From positions 1 to 11,469 of the forward strand of contig DATKDT010000001.1 in NCBI GenBank assembly GCA_035512575.1: a stretch of 11,469 nucleotides of DNA, in the 5' to 3' direction. The DNA is from JALYRV01 sp035512575. Its GTDB lineage: Bacteria; Acidobacteriota; Vicinamibacteria; Vicinamibacterales; SCN-69-37. Both the position numbers and the translations under genes were made by a program. A model generated the notes under the pieces. The model did no database searches. It was not told the origin of the DNA and was given only the letters and a program-made list of their open reading frames with translations. Positions 1 to 7,854 of this stretch are shown here, in pieces. Position 1 is the first letter of the stretch. Each line of letters starts with the position of its first letter.

Positions 1-954
1 TTCATCACCGACGGGCCGGCCGGCGACATGCCGATGGCCGAAGGCCCCGACATCGAGTGCCGCTACAAACCCAAGACCACCAGCGGGACGACGCCGAAGT
101 TCGACTGCGAGCTGCCGGGCGGCGACGTCGTGAAGGTGAAGTACGGGATCAACCCGGAGATTCCCGGCGAGGTCGCCGCCGCGCGGCTGCTCACGGCCAT
201 GGGGCTCGCCGCCGATCACATGTCGATCGCGAAGCGGGTGCGCTGCTACGGGTGCCCGCGATCGCCTTACCGGTCGCGCCAGGTGGCCGAATGGTTCTTC
301 GTCGCCGATCTGCTGGACCAGTTTCTCGATGACGGCGAGTATGCGGACTTCGCGAATGTCGCGATCGAGCGCAAGTTCGACGCGCGCGCGTTCGAAGTCG
401 ACCATCACGAAGGCTGGGCCTTCTACGAGCTGAAGGCCGTCGATCCGGCGCGGGGCGGCGCCTCGCGCGCCGAGATCGACGCGCTGCGTCTCGTCGCGGT
501 GTTTCTTGCCCACTGGGACAACAAGTCGTCCAACCAGCGCCTGATCTGTCTGGGCGACGACGGCAAGGACTCGGCGGAGCCGTGCGACACGCCGGTGCTC
601 ATGCTGCAGGATGTCGGGGCGACGTTCGGCCCGCGCAAGGTCGACTATCTCGGGTGGAAGCAGGCGCCGATCTGGCGCGACGCGCAGGGCTGCGCGGTGT
701 CGATGACGCATCTGCCCTATCGCGGCGCGACGTTCGAGGACGTCGAGATCTCGGAGGAAGGCCGGCAGCTCGCGGCCGCGCGGCTCGGCGCCTTCGGGCC
801 GCTGGCGATCGCGAATCTCTTCCTGTCGTCGCACTTCCCGGATGCCGAAACCGGACGCCTCGGCACGCGGAACGTGCAGCCGTGGGTCGACGTCTTCCAG
901 GAGAAGGTGGCCGCGCTCACCAGCCGCACGTGCGCGCCGGCGGCGGGGCGATGA
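1..954 (+). CDS. Kinase-fold-like protein, 5' partial
   Basis: The reading frame is open from the first base of the window to a TGA at 952-954, so the true start lies upstream and ATG 28 is probably internal. I recognise no named family, but the spacing of conserved-looking residues resembles atypical kinases (HipA, CotH, Fam20 type). There is a VKVKYG strand with a candidate ATP-binding lysine near base 139 and a GEVAAARLL helix with a candidate partner glutamate near base 169. A catalytic-loop-like HWDNKSSN follows, with Asp at 517 and Asn at 532. A QDVGATFG motif has a candidate metal-binding Asp at 610. A CYGC pair sits between the lysine and the catalytic loop. The substrate is unknown. 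The gene converges on the metallophosphoesterase with only 4 bases between stops. The coding call is firm; the kinase assignment is inference from motifs. Confidence 0.85.
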   Translation, partial: FITDGPAGDMPMAEGPDIECRYKPKTTSGTTPKFDCELPGGDVVKVKYGINPEIPGEVAAARLLTAMGLAADHMSIAKRVRCYGCPRSPYRSRQVAEWFFVADLLDQFLDDGEYADFANVAIERKFDARAFEVDHHEGWAFYELKAVDPARGGASRAEIDALRLVAVFLAHWDNKSSNQRLICLGDDGKDSAEPCDTPVLMLQDVGATFGPRKVDYLGWKQAPIWRDAQGCAVSMTHLPYRGATFEDVEISEEGRQLAAARLGAFGPLAIANLFLSSHFPDAETGRLGTRNVQPWVDVFQEKVAALTSRTCAPAAGR

Positions 955-958
955 TCGC

Positions 959-1924
959 CTAGCGCCGAACCGTCCCCGAGTCGACGATCTCGCCCGTCCG
1001 GCTGATCGCCACGAAGTAGAGCGTGTCGCCGGCAATCTCCATCAGCATGAAATGCGTGTCGGTGTCGAAGCCGGCCGCCGTCCAGCCCGAGCGCCGCATG
1101 TCGTTGGGCCGCAGCGCGCCGCCCGCGCCGCTGATGAAGTACTGGATGCCGTTCTGCGACGTCAGCCGCTCGTAGAAATGCTCGTGGCCGGCGAGCGCCA
1201 CGTCGAGGCCGTGCCGGATGAAGATGGGCTCGAGCGACGCGCGCAGCTGCGACGCGCCGAGCTGATAGCGGCCCGACGTGTAGAGCGGGTGGTGGAAGTA
1301 GGCGATCTTCCAGGCGGCATCCGACTCCGCGAGCGTGCCGTCAATCCAGCGCAGCTGCTGCCGCGTGAGATTGACGGTGTCGATCGCCATGAACAGCACC
1401 GTGTGCGTGAAGAGGGGACGCAGACTGCCCTCCTCCTTCTCGAAGGCGTAGTAGCGCCGCCCGCCCATGTTGAACAGCGGATAGTGCTCCTGCCCGGGCG
1501 GATCGTGATTGCCGATGGCGGCATGGAACGGGACGCCGGCGTCGATCAGGGGCTTGTAGGGCCGCTCGAAGCGCTGCGCGTAGTCTTCGGCCAGGCCGCG
1601 TTCGCCGTAGATGTTGTCGCCGAGCATCAGCACGAAGTCGTAGTCGAACCGCTCGCGCCATTCCACCATCGTCGCCGCCGTCATGTACTGGAGGCGGTCG
1701 CCGCGGCCGGTGTCACCGATCACCGCGAAGCGCAGCGAGCCGTTCTTCTTCGGCAGCCCGGTGAGCGTGCCCGCATCCGGCGTGTCGGCGCCGGGCGCGC
1801 TGTCCGCGGTCGATCGCGCCGGGGCCTCGGGCACCGCCGGCGGCGACTCGGCGGGCGGATCGCCGCCGCAGCCGGCCGGGGCCGCGAGGCACAGCAGAAG
1901 CAGCAGGCGCAGAGACAACCGCAT
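959..1924 (-). CDS. Lipoprotein metallophosphoesterase (calcineurin-like)
   Basis: This is predicted to be a two-metal phosphoesterase outside the cytoplasm. All five blocks of the calcineurin-like family are visible, numbered from the ATG at 1924: GDTG at 70-73, GDN at 102-104, GNHD at 138-141, the HH pair at 211-212 and GHEH at 246-249. The N-terminus is a basic and hydrophobic leader ending in a PAGC lipobox-like site with Cys19, followed by a Pro/Ala-rich linker to about residue 60, so the catalytic domain is probably tethered to a membrane. The layout resembles purple-acid-phosphatase-like bacterial enzymes; the substrate cannot be told. A TTG two codons upstream (1930) is also possible, but the ATG gives a more typical leader. 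No good ribosome binding site is seen for either. The product from the ATG is 321 residues. Confidence 0.93.
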   Translation of the reverse strand: MRLSLRLLLLLCLAAPAGCGGDPPAESPPAVPEAPARSTADSAPGADTPDAGTLTGLPKKNGSLRFAVIGDTGRGDRLQYMTAATMVEWRERFDYDFVLMLGDNIYGERGLAEDYAQRFERPYKPLIDAGVPFHAAIGNHDPPGQEHYPLFNMGGRRYYAFEKEEGSLRPLFTHTVLFMAIDTVNLTRQQLRWIDGTLAESDAAWKIAYFHHPLYTSGRYQLGASQLRASLEPIFIRHGLDVALAGHEHFYERLTSQNGIQYFISGAGGALRPNDMRRSGWTAAGFDTDTHFMLMEIAGDTLYFVAISRTGEIVDSGTVRR

Positions 1925-1999
1925 CGTCAACGAAGCGATGGTAGCAGCCTGCGCGCAGGGCTCAGGTCAGGCATGGGCCACGGTCAGTTTCTGCGCATG

Positions 2000-2015
2000 A
2001 AAAAGCCCGGAGGGC
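2000..2015 (-). terminator. Possible small intrinsic terminator after the DinB gene
   Basis: Read on the minus strand just past the DinB stop, GCCC-TCC-GGGC forms a 4 bp GC stem with a three-base loop and is followed immediately by five T residues (2004-2000). The T-tract stands out in this GC-rich DNA. The stem is short, so the call is tentative. Confidence 0.4.
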
Positions 2016-2019
2016 AGGT

Positions 2020-2658
2020 TTACCGGCGTGCCGAGAGGAGCGCGAGCAATCGATGCGGCCGCTGCGCCTCCGCCGTTGGGCGGCCCGGGACTTGGCGCCG
2101 ATTGACGACGTGCTCGGCCTGCTGCAGGTGACGGCGCATGTGGGCGAGCAGGACGCGGAAGCCGGTGCCGGCCCGGACGCGCGAGAGCCTGAAGAACGGG
2201 CTCGCGAACGTCGGGCGATTCAGGTCGATCGCCGCGGCGTCCTTCAGCGCCGCCTCGATCTCGTCCAGCCCGCGCAGGAATTCCGCCGTGACCTCCGCGC
2301 GCGCGGCCGACGACCGGGGGACGGCCTTGCGCGGCGCGCGAAACTTCCGCGTGCCCGGCTCCATCGACGCCACAAACCAGTTGCCGAACCAGCTGCTCGA
2401 GAGCGGCGCGGTCACCGGCGCGCGCGAGCGCTCGGCGCGTGACAGCGCGCCCCGGATGGCGCCGAAGTACAGGCGGTTCATCTGATTCAGATGATCGAGG
2501 CACTGCCCCACGCTCCACCCGCCGCCATCCGGCTGACGATTGAACGCCCCGTCGTCGGGCACCCGCGCCAACAGCGCCTCGGTGCGGCGGCGAATGGCCT
2601 CCAGCTGCTCGAGCAGGCCCGACGTCTGCGTGGCGTTGACCGTGTCCGTTGGCGGCAT
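2020..2658 (-). CDS. DinB/YfiT-family putative metal-dependent protein
   Basis: The 212-residue product matches the DinB/YfiT four-helix-bundle fold in order and spacing. A GGGWSVGQCLDHL segment carries the first metal-ligand candidate, His56. A C-terminal LLAHMRRHLQQ segment carries the HxxxH pair, His173 and His177. Family members include thiol S-transferases that use bacillithiol or related thiols, as well as many proteins of unknown role. A bacilliredoxin lies elsewhere in this window, so a thiol-linked role is possible but not shown. The start is the ATG at 2658-2656. It lies only 17 bases from the divergent GTG start of tupA, so the two promoters must overlap or lie inside the opposite gene. 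The Arg-rich C-terminal tail after residue 190 is not part of the core fold. Confidence 0.88.
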   Translation of the reverse strand: MPPTDTVNATQTSGLLEQLEAIRRRTEALLARVPDDGAFNRQPDGGGWSVGQCLDHLNQMNRLYFGAIRGALSRAERSRAPVTAPLSSSWFGNWFVASMEPGTRKFRAPRKAVPRSSAARAEVTAEFLRGLDEIEAALKDAAAIDLNRPTFASPFFRLSRVRAGTGFRVLLAHMRRHLQQAEHVVNRRQVPGRPTAEAQRPHRLLALLSARR

Positions 2659-2675
2659 GTCATGATTCTACCCAC

Positions 2676-3518
2676 GTGACGACACGCCTGCTGCCCGCGG
2701 CCGCCGCCCTGGCGGCCCTCGTCTCGTGCGCACCGCCGCCCTCCGTGCTGCGCATTGCGACGACCACCAGCGTCGACAACTCGGGCCTGCTCGAGGCGAT
2801 CGTTCCGCATTTCGAGCGTGAATCCGGTGTCGACGTGCAGGCCATCGCCGTCGGCAGCGGCCGGGCGTTCCAGATTGCGCGCCGGGGCGACGCATCGCTG
2901 CTGCTGACGCACGAGCCGATCGGGGAGCGCGCGCTGTTCGACGATGGGCTGGTGCGGTACTACCGGAAGGTGATGTTCAACCGCTTCGTCATTGCGGGAC
3001 CGGCCGCCAACCCCGCGGGCGTGCGCGCATCCGAATCCGCGTCGGACGCCATGACGCGGATCGTTCGGAGCGGCGCGCTGTTCGTCTCGCGCGGCGACGA
3101 GTCGGGCACCCACGCGCGCGAAAAGAGCCTGTGGGCCGCGGCCGGCGCCCGCCCGCGGCCGGCGCATCTGATCGAAACCGGGCAGGGCATGTCGGCCACG
3201 CTCCGCGTCGCCTCGTCGCGCCAGGGCTACGTGCTGACCGACGAGGCCACGCTCGCGCGGCTTGCCGGCGCGGTGACGCTCGTCGCGATCTACACCGGCG
3301 ACCCGGCCCTGCTCAATACCTACGCCGTCGCGATCCTGACGACGGCGCGGCCGGCCCGCAACGAAGCAGCGGACCGCTTCGCGCAATGGCTTGCCGAAGG
3401 CGCAGGGCAGGCGCATATCGACGCGTTCCGCATCAGCGGGCGTCCGGTCTTCTTCCGATGGCCCGACGGCGTCGATCGCACCGCCCCGGAATCCACGCCC
3501 GCGGGAGTGCCGCGGTGA
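2676..3518 (+). CDS. tupA: TupA-type tungstate-binding lipoprotein of an ABC importer
   Basis: This is the extracytoplasmic oxyanion-binding component of a TupABC importer. The product is 280 residues from GTG 2676. It starts with a leader and a perfect lipobox, LVSC with Cys18, so it is probably membrane-anchored. Family signatures are clear: the ATTTS strand (TTTS at 29-32), AVGSGRAFQIARRGDASLLLTH at 58-79 (a stretch with the SGRA and RRGDA blocks), the KVMFNRFVIAGP block, FVSRGDESGTH, the GQGMSATL loop, and a C-terminal LLNTYAVAI. The TTTS motif is typical of TupA as opposed to ModA. I chose GTG 2676 over the in-frame TTG at 2649 because it gives a clean leader. Neither has a convincing ribosome binding site. 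The gene overlaps tupB by the four bases GTGA. Tungstate versus molybdate preference is inferred from family. Confidence 0.92.
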   Translation: MTTRLLPAAAALAALVSCAPPPSVLRIATTTSVDNSGLLEAIVPHFERESGVDVQAIAVGSGRAFQIARRGDASLLLTHEPIGERALFDDGLVRYYRKVMFNRFVIAGPAANPAGVRASESASDAMTRIVRSGALFVSRGDESGTHAREKSLWAAAGARPRPAHLIETGQGMSATLRVASSRQGYVLTDEATLARLAGAVTLVAIYTGDPALLNTYAVAILTTARPARNEAADRFAQWLAEGAGQAHIDAFRISGRPVFFRWPDGVDRTAPESTPAGVPR

Positions 3519-4198
3519 CGGCGGTCTTCGACGCACTGCGCCTGATCGTGTCGGGTGATGCGGAGGTGTGGGCGATCACCGCGGTGTCGCTCTTCGTGTC
3601 GCTGTCGGCGCTGCTGCTCGCCACGCTCGCCGGCGTGCCGCTCGGCTATGCGCTCGCGCACGCCCGCGGCCGCGCCGCCGGCGCGCTCTCCTCCATCGTC
3701 CACACCCTCACCGCCCTCCCCACCGTCGTCGTCGGCCTGCTGCTGTATTTCATGTTGAGCGCGAGCGGCCCGCTCGGATGGATGGACCTTTTATATACGC
3801 GCGTGGCGATGATCGTGGGCCAGACGGTGCTGGCGCTGCCGATCGTGGCGGCGCTCACGCTCGTCGCGGTGCAGCGGCTGCCGGCGGCGGCGTTCGAGAC
3901 GGCCGCGTCGCTCGGGCTCGGCCGGCTCACGCGGCTGCGGGTGCTGCTGCGCGAGGCGCACGCCGCCGTGGCATCGGCGCTGCTGCTGGCGTTCGCCCGC
4001 GTCTTCACGGAGCTTGGCGCGGCCATCATTCTCGGCGGCAACATCCGCGGCGAGACGCGAACCCTCACCACCGTGATCGCGCTCGAGCACACGAAGGGCG
4101 ACGATGCGCGGGCGCTGGCGCTGGGGTTGATCCTGATGGCCATCGCGCTGGCCGTGAACGCCGGCGTGCACTCGCGCTGGCTGAGGAAGCCGTCGTGA
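3515..4198 (+). CDS. tupB: TupB-type ABC importer permease
   Basis: This is the inner-membrane permease of the tungstate importer. Starting at GTG 3515 the product is 227 residues, the usual length for TupB. A GGGAG at 3503-3507 lies 7 bases upstream and supports this start; the open frame reaches much further back to 3131, but that stretch lies over tupA. Several hydrophobic segments are visible, including the first around AVSLFVSLSALLLATLAGV and another around LPTVVVGLLLYFML. The cytoplasmic EAA-type loop that docks on the ATPase is present as ETAASLGLGRLTRLRVLLREA near residues 127-147. The segment FTELGAAIILGGNIRGETRT is typical of the Tup/Mod/Cys permease group. It overlaps tupA and tupC by four bases each, so translation is probably coupled. 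Confidence 0.93.
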   Translation: MTAVFDALRLIVSGDAEVWAITAVSLFVSLSALLLATLAGVPLGYALAHARGRAAGALSSIVHTLTALPTVVVGLLLYFMLSASGPLGWMDLLYTRVAMIVGQTVLALPIVAALTLVAVQRLPAAAFETAASLGLGRLTRLRVLLREAHAAVASALLLAFARVFTELGAAIILGGNIRGETRTLTTVIALEHTKGDDARALALGLILMAIALAVNAGVHSRWLRKPS

Positions 4199-4767
4199 CG
4201 CTGGTCACCGCGCGGGCGCTCGGCGTCGGCTACGGCACGACAGTGGTCGTGTCGATCCCGGAGTTCGTCATCGCGGCGGGCGATCGCCTCGCCATTACCG
4301 GCGCCAACGGATCGGGCAAGACGACGCTGCTGAAGACCCTGGCGGGCCTCCTGCCGCGCGTCGCGGGAGAGCTGTCGGCGCCGCCGCCGGGACGCGGCGG
4401 CGCGGTGTACGTGCATCCGGCGCCGTTTCTGTTCGTGGGCACGGGCGACGAGAACGTGCTGCTCGGCGCGCACGGCGACCGCGAGGCGGCGCGCCGCGCG
4501 ATCGACGCGCTGGGCGCGGCGGCGTTCAGCCGCGCCGACGTGCGCACGCTGTCGCACGGCCAGCGGCAGCGGATCGCTCTGGCCCGGGCAATCGCCGCAG
4601 CGCCTGCCCTGCTGCTCGTCGATGAGCCTGAAACCGGACTGGATGCCGGGGGGCTCGAAGCCTGGTCAACGGTCGTGGCGACATGGCCAGGCGCAATCGC
4701 GATTGCGGTACCGGAACATAGAATTCAGAACACAGAACACAGAATCCTTCGGCTGGCTGCGCGCTGA
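4195..4767 (+). CDS. tupC: TupC-type ABC importer ATPase with a repeat-derived C-terminus
   Basis: This is the ATP-hydrolysing subunit of the importer, 190 residues from GTG 4195. A GAGG at 4183-4186 lies 8 bases upstream, and the start overlaps the tupB stop as GTGA. Walker A is GANGSGKT at 36-43, the signature is LSHGQ at 119-123 and Walker B is LLLVDE at 139-144, followed by a normal D-loop (TGLD). Two things are odd. The Q-loop position reads VYVHPAPFLF, with His74 where Gln is usual. The chain also departs from the family after about residue 173, just where the switch (H-loop) histidine and the last strands should come. Residues 174-184 are encoded by a heptamer repeat and 185-190 by its spacer. 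His175 lies near the H-loop position but comes from repeat DNA. The protein may be truncated in function or may tolerate the new tail. Confidence 0.9.
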   Translation: MTLVTARALGVGYGTTVVVSIPEFVIAAGDRLAITGANGSGKTTLLKTLAGLLPRVAGELSAPPPGRGGAVYVHPAPFLFVGTGDENVLLGAHGDREAARRAIDALGAAAFSRADVRTLSHGQRQRIALARAIAAAPALLLVDEPETGLDAGGLEAWSTVVATWPGAIAIAVPEHRIQNTEHRILRLAAR

Positions 4768-4800
4768 TTCTGTGTTCTACGTTCTGTGTCCTACGTTCTA
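4714..4800. repeat. Inverted pair of degenerate 7-base tandem arrays
   Basis: The left arm (4714-4746) reads GAACATA, GAATTCA, GAACACA, GAACACA, GAATC with strict period 7. After a 19-base spacer (4747-4765) the right arm (4766-4800) is, on the opposite strand, GAACGTA, GGACACA, GAACGTA, GAACACA, GAATC, again with period 7. Over 33 bases the arms pair at 27 positions, 12 of them continuous next to the spacer. The tupC stop (4765-4767) lies at the right-arm edge and the convergent HAD stop (4791-4793) lies inside it, so both genes end in the element. No T-tract follows on either strand, so this is not a standard intrinsic terminator, though a transcript-blocking role is possible. Confidence 0.9.
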
Positions 4801-5558
4801 CCCAGCACCACGTCAGCCACCTCTCCCGCCGGCTCGAGTGACTCAATCTCGGCGACTTCCGGCCGCCCGGCCGGACGCGGGGCCCGGCGCGGATTGAACC
4901 AGACGGCGCGGAGGCCGGCGCCGCGCGCGCCTTCGATGTCGGCGCTCCAGCTGTCGCCGATCATCACGGCGTCCCCCGCCGCCGCGCCAAGCTCCGCCAG
5001 CGCGTGCGAGAAGATGCCCGCCGCCGGCTTCGAGATGCCCACCGCCTCCGACACCACCAGCGCGTCGACGAACGTGTCGATCTCGAGCCGCTTCAGCTTC
5101 GCGACCTGTTCGCTGACGACGTTGTTGGTGACGATCGCGATGCGCGCCTCACGCCGTTTGAGCTCGGCGAGCAGGTCGCGCGCGCCGGCGAGGCACGCCC
5201 ATCCCGACTGATAGGCGGCGCGATACGCGGCCGTGATCCGATCCAGCCGCGGATCGTCGCACGTGTCGCCCTGCTCTTCGATCAGCGTCCGGAAGCGCAT
5301 CGCGCGCGCCTGGTCCACCGTGATGTGGCCGTCGAGGACGCGGCGGTGCAGATCCTCGAGGATCAGGCGGTGGCGCGCCTCGAGCGTGTCGAAGGCGACC
5401 GCGCCCAGCACCGGATCGCACGCCGCCGCCGACTCGAGCGCGCGCCGCGCCGACGCGCGGTGATCGAACAGCGTGTCGTCGAGGTCTATCAGGACCGCGC
5501 TCGGCTTTCGGCTTTCGGCTTCCGGCTTTCGTCTTCGCGTGAGCGTCGTCACTGCCAT
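4791..5558 (-). CDS. HAD-superfamily phosphatase (subfamily IA, YjjG-like)
   Basis: This is a cytoplasmic phosphatase that forms a phospho-aspartyl intermediate. The 255-residue product has motif I DLDDT at 25-29 (nucleophile Asp25, acid/base Asp27), motif II Thr144 in IVTNN, motif III Lys177 in GISKP and motif IV GDSWSAD at 201-207. A helical cap lies between motifs I and II (about 35-130), as in the subfamily that includes YjjG-type nucleotidases and haloacid dehalogenases. The substrate is not predictable. ATG 5558 is chosen because GAGGA (5570-5566) lies 7 bases upstream. The start overlaps the end of the permease gene by 10 bases, so this is the last gene of an ATPase-permease-HAD operon. 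Residues 8-19 are encoded by a heptamer repeat and form an extra basic N-terminal extension before the first strand. The last residues run into the repeat at 4714-4800. Confidence 0.92.
   Translation of the reverse strand: MAVTTLTRRRKPEAESRKPSAVLIDLDDTLFDHRASARRALESAAACDPVLGAVAFDTLEARHRLILEDLHRRVLDGHITVDQARAMRFRTLIEEQGDTCDDPRLDRITAAYRAAYQSGWACLAGARDLLAELKRREARIAIVTNNVVSEQVAKLKRLEIDTFVDALVVSEAVGISKPAAGIFSHALAELGAAAGDAVMIGDSWSADIEGARGAGLRAVWFNPRRAPRPAGRPEVAEIESLEPAGEVADVVLGRT
5502..5536. repeat. Five-copy degenerate 7-base tandem repeat inside the HAD gene
   Basis: Plus-strand units are CGGCTTT, CGGCTTT, CGGCTTC, CGGCTTT and CGTCTTC, an exact period of 7 with few changes. No inverted partner is seen nearby. 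The array encodes residues 8-19 of the HAD protein (RRRKPEAESRKP), ahead of the conserved first strand. This suggests DNA added at the gene's 5' end, not a functional domain. Confidence 0.85.
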
Positions 5559-6611
5559 CGGAAGATCCTCAGCGTCAGGCCGAAGCACACGATCGTCCAG
5601 GCCGACAGGATGGCCACTTCGTGCGCGATGGCGCCGAAGCCGTCGCCGGCCAGCATCACTGACCGCAGCGCGTCGTTGAGCGCGGTCAGCGGCAGCGCCT
5701 GCACGAAGGGCTGGATGGCGGCCGGAAAATGCGACGACGAGAAAAACACGCCCGAGAGAATCCACATGGGAACGATGGCAATGTTGATGAGGCCCGAGAT
5801 GGCCTCGAAGCTGCGCGCGCGGCTGGCGACGAACAGGCTCAGCGCGGCGCCGCTCACGGCGCCCAGCAGCACGACACCCGACAGCAGCAGCCACGATCCC
5901 CGGACGGGAACGCCGAACACGTAATGCGCGAAGACGATGAGCACGCCGGCTTCGATCGGGAGGAACACGAGACGCCCCGCCACCTGCGCGCCCAGGAAAT
6001 GGCTGCGCCGCATCGGCGTCGCGCTCAGCCGCTTGATCAGTTTTTTCGTGCGGGCCATCCCGATCGAGAACGCGATGCCCCACAGGCCTGTCATCATCAC
6101 GTTCATGCCGAGCAGTCCCGGCACCAGCCAGTCGATGTAGCGGCTGCCGGGCAGCGCGACGAGATCGTCGGCCGGCGTGAAGGCGTCGGCCCGCCCCGAC
6201 GCGCGCTGCAGCACCTCGTCGACGGTGAAGCGCGCCACGCTGCTCTCGGGACGCGTGCGATCGAACCGGTAGCCGACCGCCCCTCCGGCGCCGGGAACCA
6301 CGACGAGTGCGATCGCTCCGTCGCGCAGCTGCGCAGCCGCCTGTTCCGGTGACAGCGCTGTGGCGTCGATGCGCGGGTCGGCGTCGAGCGTCGCCACCAA
6401 ACCGGCGCTTGCCCCGAGCGGAGTCGAGGGGCCTGCCCCGAGCGAAGTCGACGGGGAGAGCACACCGACCCGAATCGCGGCGGCGCCGCTGTCGCTGAAC
6501 GCAATCCCCAGCGCGCACGTCATCAGCACGGGAAACACGAACACCCAGAACATCGCCTCGGGCTCGCGCGTGTACTCGCGCAGCTTGACGAGCGTCAGCT
6601 GCACGAACGGG

Positions 6612-6619
<8 letters not shown>
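5549..6619 (-). CDS. ABC-2 type exporter permease
   Basis: This is the membrane subunit of an exporter paired with the ATPase encoded just upstream. The 356-residue product has one hydrophobic segment near 23-41, a large soluble loop (about 42-160), then five segments near 162-188, 213-235, 242-265, 273-295 and 334-352. The C-terminal half, with the PMWILSGVFFSSSHFP stretch and the later ALPLTALNDALR, is characteristic of ABC-2 permeases of the drug and polysaccharide export type. The ATG at 6619 overlaps the ATPase stop by 8 bases, and the gene's end overlaps the HAD gene by 10. Residues 55-70 are an 8-residue duplication (PSTSLGAG then PSTPLGAS) encoded by a 24-base repeat in the soluble loop. 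The cargo is unknown. Confidence 0.92.
5566..5570 (-). promoter_or_regulatory. Ribosome binding site deciding the HAD start
   Basis: GAGGA on the minus strand lies 7 bases upstream of ATG 5558. It sits inside the end of the permease gene. It supports a separate HAD start over the much longer open frame that reaches back to 6518 antisense-like to nothing real. Confidence 0.75.
6411..6456. repeat. Two-copy 24-base palindrome-like direct repeat inside the permease gene
   Basis: Copy one starts at 6411 and copy two at 6435. Each begins GCCCCGAGCG and ends in a G run (GGGG), with AGTCGA between, so a single copy can fold on itself through its CCCC and GGGG ends. The two copies differ at only a few positions. 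The period is 24 bases, exactly eight codons, so the reading frame is kept. It resembles small REP-like elements; membership in a dispersed family needs a genome count. Confidence 0.8.
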
Positions 6620-7355
<736 letters not shown>

Positions 7356-7372
7356 AGCAGGGGATCGTAACA

Positions 7373-7392
7373 GGCTCTGGGCTCTGGGCCTG
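7373..7392. repeat. Short 7-base tandem repeat between divergent genes
   Basis: GGCTCTG, GGCTCTG and a partial GGCCTG stand in tandem with period 7 in the 50-base gap between the exporter ATPase and bacilliredoxin starts. With only two full copies it is weak alone, but it shares its period with the arrays at 4714-4800 and 5502-5536. Confidence 0.5.
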
Positions 7393-7405
7393 ATAAGATC
7401 ACCCC

Positions 7406-7837
7406 ATGGCTTACCCAGACTGGCTCACTGCCCCCATGCGGAAGGAACTGACGGACCTTGGCGCGCGCGAGGCACGGACGGCGACGGAGGTCGATGCGCT
7501 CATCGCCCAGTCCGGCGTCGTGATGCTCGTGGTCAACTCGGTGTGCGGCTGCGCCGCCGGCAAGGCGCGTCCGGGCATCGCGAAGGCGCTCGCGCACGCC
7601 AACCGGCCCGATGTCGTCGGCACCGTGTTCGCGGGCGCGGACGTGGAAGCGACCGAACACGCGCGGTCGTACCTGACCGGCTTCGCGCCCTCGTCGCCGT
7701 CGATTGCGCTGCTCCGCGGCGGCAAGCTGCTCTACATGATGGAGCGCCGCGACATCGAAGCCGCGTCGGCCGAGCGCATCGCCGACCAGCTGACGCTGGC
7801 GTTCGACGAACACTGCTCGGCCGCGACGGCGCGCTGA
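7406..7837 (+). CDS. Bacilliredoxin (BrxA/BrxB family)
   Basis: This is a small cytoplasmic thiol-disulfide protein of 143 residues, the normal family length. The family's CGC active site is present as Cys47-Gly48-Cys49 in NSVCGCAAGKARPG. The fold is thioredoxin-like, with an AQSGVVMLVVNS strand before the motif and a SPSIALLRGGKLLYMMERRDIE segment after it. In Firmicutes, BrxA and BrxB remove bacillithiol from mixed disulfides on proteins, with the first Cys attacking. The same role is likely here if the host makes bacillithiol, which no gene in the window proves. The start is ATG 7406; its ribosome binding site is weak. It is transcribed divergently from the ABC exporter operon and is followed by the inverted octamer repeat. 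Confidence 0.93.
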   Translation: MAYPDWLTAPMRKELTDLGAREARTATEVDALIAQSGVVMLVVNSVCGCAAGKARPGIAKALAHANRPDVVGTVFAGADVEATEHARSYLTGFAPSSPSIALLRGGKLLYMMERRDIEAASAERIADQLTLAFDEHCSAATAR

Positions 7838-7854
7838 CGCGCACCTCCGCGGCC

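Noticed and set aside
842..2131. Plus-strand frame of 429 codons over the phosphoesterase
   Set aside because: It is antisense to a gene with all five metallophosphoesterase motifs and is itself low-complexity.
3131..3514. Upstream extension of the tupB frame
   Set aside because: The extension lies over tupA in another frame and is Arg-rich; GTG 3515 has a ribosome binding site and gives the family length.
4714..4800. Classic rho-independent terminator
   Set aside because: The stem is imperfect and AT-rich and no T-tract follows on either strand.
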